In this document: positions 22,187-24,858 of the stretch, in pieces
Position numbering within the stretch: the first letter of the stretch is position 1
Layout: each line of letters begins with the position of its first letter
Assembly (NCBI GenBank): GCA_019633425.1
Contig: WSUB01000320.1
Coordinates: 1 to 24,858 of the forward strand
Direction of reading: 5' to 3'
Length of the DNA: 24,858 nucleotides
From: Tulasnella sp. 424
Lineage: Eukaryota; Basidiomycota; Agaricomycetes; Cantharellales; Tulasnellaceae
Made by a program: the position numbers and the translations under genes
The notes under the pieces: generated by a model
Seen by the model: the letters and a program-made list of their open reading frames with translations, nothing else
What the model was told of the DNA's origin: nothing
Database searches by the model: none

Positions 22187-23461
22187 ATGATGACTCTCCT
22201 CCCAATCGTCGACCGCTGCGACAACTACTCGCTGGACACTACAAAAGATCGACTCGTTTCATTCCATTTGAGCAAGGATTCAACTGTCCCCGTCGGATTT
22301 CTATATCCCTCCATCGTACAACGCCTTCGCGACTACAACTCCGCCAGCGATCGATGGAAACCGAATGTTAAGGAAAACGCCACGGTTGACGAAGCTCCTT
22401 TTGTAATAACCGAGTCGAAGGTGTTCTTCTCCCCTTCAATTACAACATTCGAAGAGAGGTCTTCACTGTGCAAGCATCTATGCGAAAGCTGGCGGGACAC
22501 CAATCTATTCTCCGACCTCATTGGTGGAAGGCTTTGGCGCGATGAACTCTATCCAATTTACCCCCTTGCGATGAGGGATAACACCATCGAAGGAGCAGCC
22601 TTTGTGATGGAACGAGTGTGCTGCGCACTCTTTGGCTTCGTGACGTACGGCGTTCACATGACCATGTATACTGAGGACGGAAGGATATGGGTGCCAAGAA
22701 GGGCAAAAACAAAGCAAACGTAATTATTTTTCTCTCCCTTCTTGCCTTCCACTGCACTCACAACCCTTGGTACGGCTTTCGGTGCAGATGGCCCGGCTTA
22801 CTCGATAACTCTGTGGCCGGCGGAATCCCATACGGTCTTAAACCGATGGAGTCCCTCATCAAGGAGTGTATGGAGGAGGCAAGTTTGCCGGAGGATATTG
22901 CTAAGAATGCGAAGACCGTTGGATGCGTAACGTACTTTTATCAGTAAGCGCACGGTGGTTTAGCTGCGCCATCCTTCGTTAACCGACAAGGACCTATCAG
23001 AACCGCAAAGGGTTGGCTCCAGCCGGAAGTTGAATACGTTTACGATTTATGTGTTCCGCCTCCCGAAGCTGGGTCGCAATACATCCCTAAGCCGCTCGAC
23101 GGAGAAGTCGAATCATTCGAGGTGCGAACCTTGAGTACGCACAACTACCTATCCAGCTCGCTCATGACTAGTCGTGTTAGCTCATGACCGTAGAGCAAGT
23201 TCTTCAACACATGCGGTTGGAAGAGTTTAAGCCGAATTGTGCCGTCGGTACGTCACTCGTCTTCCCATAGTGACCATGCCACTCGGATTTTCAAAGCCGA
23301 TAGTTTACCATGCGGTTCCAGTTTTGCTCGACTTCCTCCTTAGGCATGGCCATATTACTCCAGAAAACGAGCCCAATTATATTGAAATCCTGACTCGCTT
23401 GCACACGAGGTTTGGATTCGAACGGTATCCGAATGGGGTCAACACCTCGATGGTGGGGTAG
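22187..23461 (+). CDS. Nudix hydrolase with DUF4743 N-terminus (5 exons, 338 aa)
   Basis: A member of the Nudix group related to yeast YJR142W and to the Nudix domain next to plant or fungal thiamine pyrophosphokinase; such proteins may hydrolyse oxidised thiamine diphosphate derivatives. Exons: 22187-22719, 22788-22943, 23001-23121, 23181-23247, 23322-23461. Residues 1-150 form the DUF4743-like domain (LLPIVDRCDNYSL, PVGFLYPSIVQRL, WRDELYPIY). GVHMTMYTEDGRIWVPRRAK leads into WPGLLDNSVAGG and the Nudix box at 189-211: Leu195 and Lys203 replace the usual Glu and Arg, while the metal-binding Glu204, 207 and 208 are kept (KECMEEASL). EVEYVYDLCVP and PNYIEILTRL complete the fold. The start is set at the first of two adjacent ATGs, before the conserved LLP. 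The last intron has an alternative in-frame acceptor at 23303. Confidence 0.9.
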
Positions 23462-23800
23462 TGGATCGGCAAGAGAAGTAGCACCCTGTGCAAACCGTAG
23501 GAAGCCTATCTAAATTTATGGAGCTTATGGTAGAAATACAGCTAAACAGAACACCGTTTGGTTGATCGTGCAGCGCGATTCGTTGCTTGCGTCACCCTCA
23601 CTAGAGCCGTCATTGTCGTTGATGACGACGATGAAGTCGGCGTTCCCGTTCTGGTCCTTGGCGGCGATGACAGGCTCGTGTCGGATGGCGAGACGTGCTA
23701 CGACCCTTCCGCGCCCCCGCCCCCGGAATGCTACCTCACGTACATCATCCGAGAATTGGTCAGCACCTCTTCCGATCGGAAGGGGTTACCCAGAGACCAC
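23462..23800. other. Convergent intergenic stretch
   Basis: 339 bp between the Nudix stop and the kinase-remnant stop on the other strand. Plus-strand open frames at 23558-23833 contain runs such as DDDD and resemble no protein. It should hold both terminators, though no clear polyadenylation signal was identified. Confidence 0.4.
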
Positions 23801-24858
23801 CTAGGAGGAGGGTTGTCTATTAGAATTAGCTAACTGAAGCCATGATTTCAGTAACAGATCGTTTAGTGTCGAACACTCTTCAACTTACCAACAATTCTTG
23901 TACTCTCTGAATGTCCGGTCGACCATCCGGCTCTCTACTCCAACATTGATGCATTATATCCCAGAGAGGGTCGTTAGACATGATGTTCGGGTGATCTTCC
24001 GGCTGAGGTAATCTGTTGTCAAGTACCGATTGGAAGTATTGGACCTGGTTCTGCTTGTAGTACGGGTGTTCACCCGACATTACCTCACCACAGAACCCAT
24101 CAGCCCTAGGACTCAATGGAAAGAGCCTAAATCAGAGTGGCAGAGTATCACTCACTGAAAGGGCAAGTCCTCCAAATGCAAAGATATCGGTCTTGGGAGT
24201 CTTGGGAGTCACTCCGCCATCCATGATCAACCTCGAAAGCGTCGTACCCTTTCGTCCCCCAAAGACTTCCCATGGTTTCGAAATACATGTGTCGATTTTC
24301 GAAAATCTTTGCAAGCCCGAAATCGCACAAGCAAGCTTGGTTGGTATCGTTTAAAAGGACATTCTGAGGTTTTAGGTTGCCGTGAATTATTGGAGGTGTG
24401 AGTGTATGTAAATGGGCGAGACCATCGGCGCACTGTATCAGCTGAAATACGGAACGTATCAGCCACTACTTTTCTCAAGCTATAGGGTTGACGAACGAAG
24501 TTAAGCCTAGCGTCTCGGTCCAGGTCTTCATGGTTCTTCATGGTTCTTCAAGTAAATTTCGAGGTTGCCCTTTGGAAGGTACTCGGTTATTAGACACGGA
24601 AAGTCCTTGGCGCCTCGTTCTCTGTAGCCGTAGAACCGTACGATATTGGGGTGTTGAGGGATTTGGGATAGGATATGAGCCTCCTGTGCCAAACCCTGAA
24701 CACTGTGGGAACTGCCTCCTAGTAGAATGTCCCGGGTCCACCCTATATCCAGTGAAAATCTCGTGGGTACCCCCATTTTCCTGCTGGCGACTTCTAACTC
24801 GCTCGATTCCCGTTAGAATTTTAGTGGGGGATTCCCTCTTAAGTTTTTCTGGGCCCCC
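23801..24858 (-). pseudogene. Broken TKL-type protein kinase, 5' end beyond the window
   Basis: Kinase subdomains in order: EAHILSQIPQHPNIVRFYGY, LITEYLPKGNLEIYL, CADGLAHLHTL, catalytic-loop equivalent IIHGNLKPQNVLLND, CDFGLAKIF, GTKGYDAFE, TDIFAFGGLALSVMSGEHP, DPLWDIMHQCWSREPDGRP and a short tail (stop at 23801). Exons visible: up to 24497, 24441-24156, 24083-23889, 23833-23801. Two lesions break the frame. A perfect 10-bp tandem duplication at 24531-24550 leads to an early stop after KNHEEP, and one extra base near 24230 separates GYDAFE from the TPKTD segment. A 9-bp tandem duplication (24191-24208) is in frame (TPKTPK). The catalytic Asp of HxD is Asn (codon 24376-24378), so even a repaired product would probably be inactive. 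It resembles the expanded Agaricomycete TKL families. Sequencing error at the duplications is possible. Confidence 0.8.

Overview
The window looks like nuclear DNA of a filamentous basidiomycete, most likely a mushroom-forming Agaricomycete. The genes are broken by many GT..AG introns of about 50-65 nt, often with a CTAAC/CTAAT-like branch site. The gene content fits too: a secreted CE1 esterase with a fungal CBM1 cellulose-binding tail, a Zn2Cys6 regulator of a type I know from basidiomycetes, a fragment of a tyrosine-kinase-like (TKL) gene, and a protein with a four-helix MLKL/HeLo-like N-terminus. No tRNA, rRNA, CRISPR or bacterial feature was seen. All gene models were spliced by hand from reading frame, splice sites and family resemblance; every exon set listed closes in frame.

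Layout. 1-2.2 kb: a 12-exon minus-strand gene joining an MLKL-type helical domain to a kinase N-lobe-like segment. 2.6-4.6 kb: a decayed ARG5,6 copy (acetylglutamate kinase / N-acetyl-gamma-glutamyl-phosphate reductase) with stops, frameshifts and deletions. 4.7-5.4 kb and 8.0-8.8 kb: two direct copies of an unfamiliar dispersed repeat built on the octamer GGGGACGC, with a third fragment near 10.2 kb. Between the two large copies lies the CE1-CBM1 acetyl xylan/feruloyl esterase gene (5.7-7.3 kb, minus). An intronless alpha/beta hydrolase follows (9.0-9.7 kb, minus), then an 11-exon Zn2Cys6 transcription factor (10.4-13.8 kb, minus). After a gene-poor 2.2 kb comes a compact housekeeping block: mitochondrial glycine cleavage H protein (+), NUS1 cis-prenyltransferase subunit (-), a GRIP-domain golgin (+) and a DUF4743-type Nudix hydrolase (+). 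The window ends inside a broken TKL kinase gene (-).

The left half is accessory in character (repeats, pseudogene, secreted enzyme, hydrolase, regulator), while 16-23.5 kb is ordinary housekeeping sequence. NUS1 (dolichol synthesis in the ER) and the golgin (Golgi tethering) share one 517-bp divergent promoter region. The most unusual structure is the GGGGACGC repeat. Its copies carry many scattered motif units in one orientation, which flip to the opposite orientation just before a conserved tail; in one copy the flipped units form a 22-bp-period tandem array.
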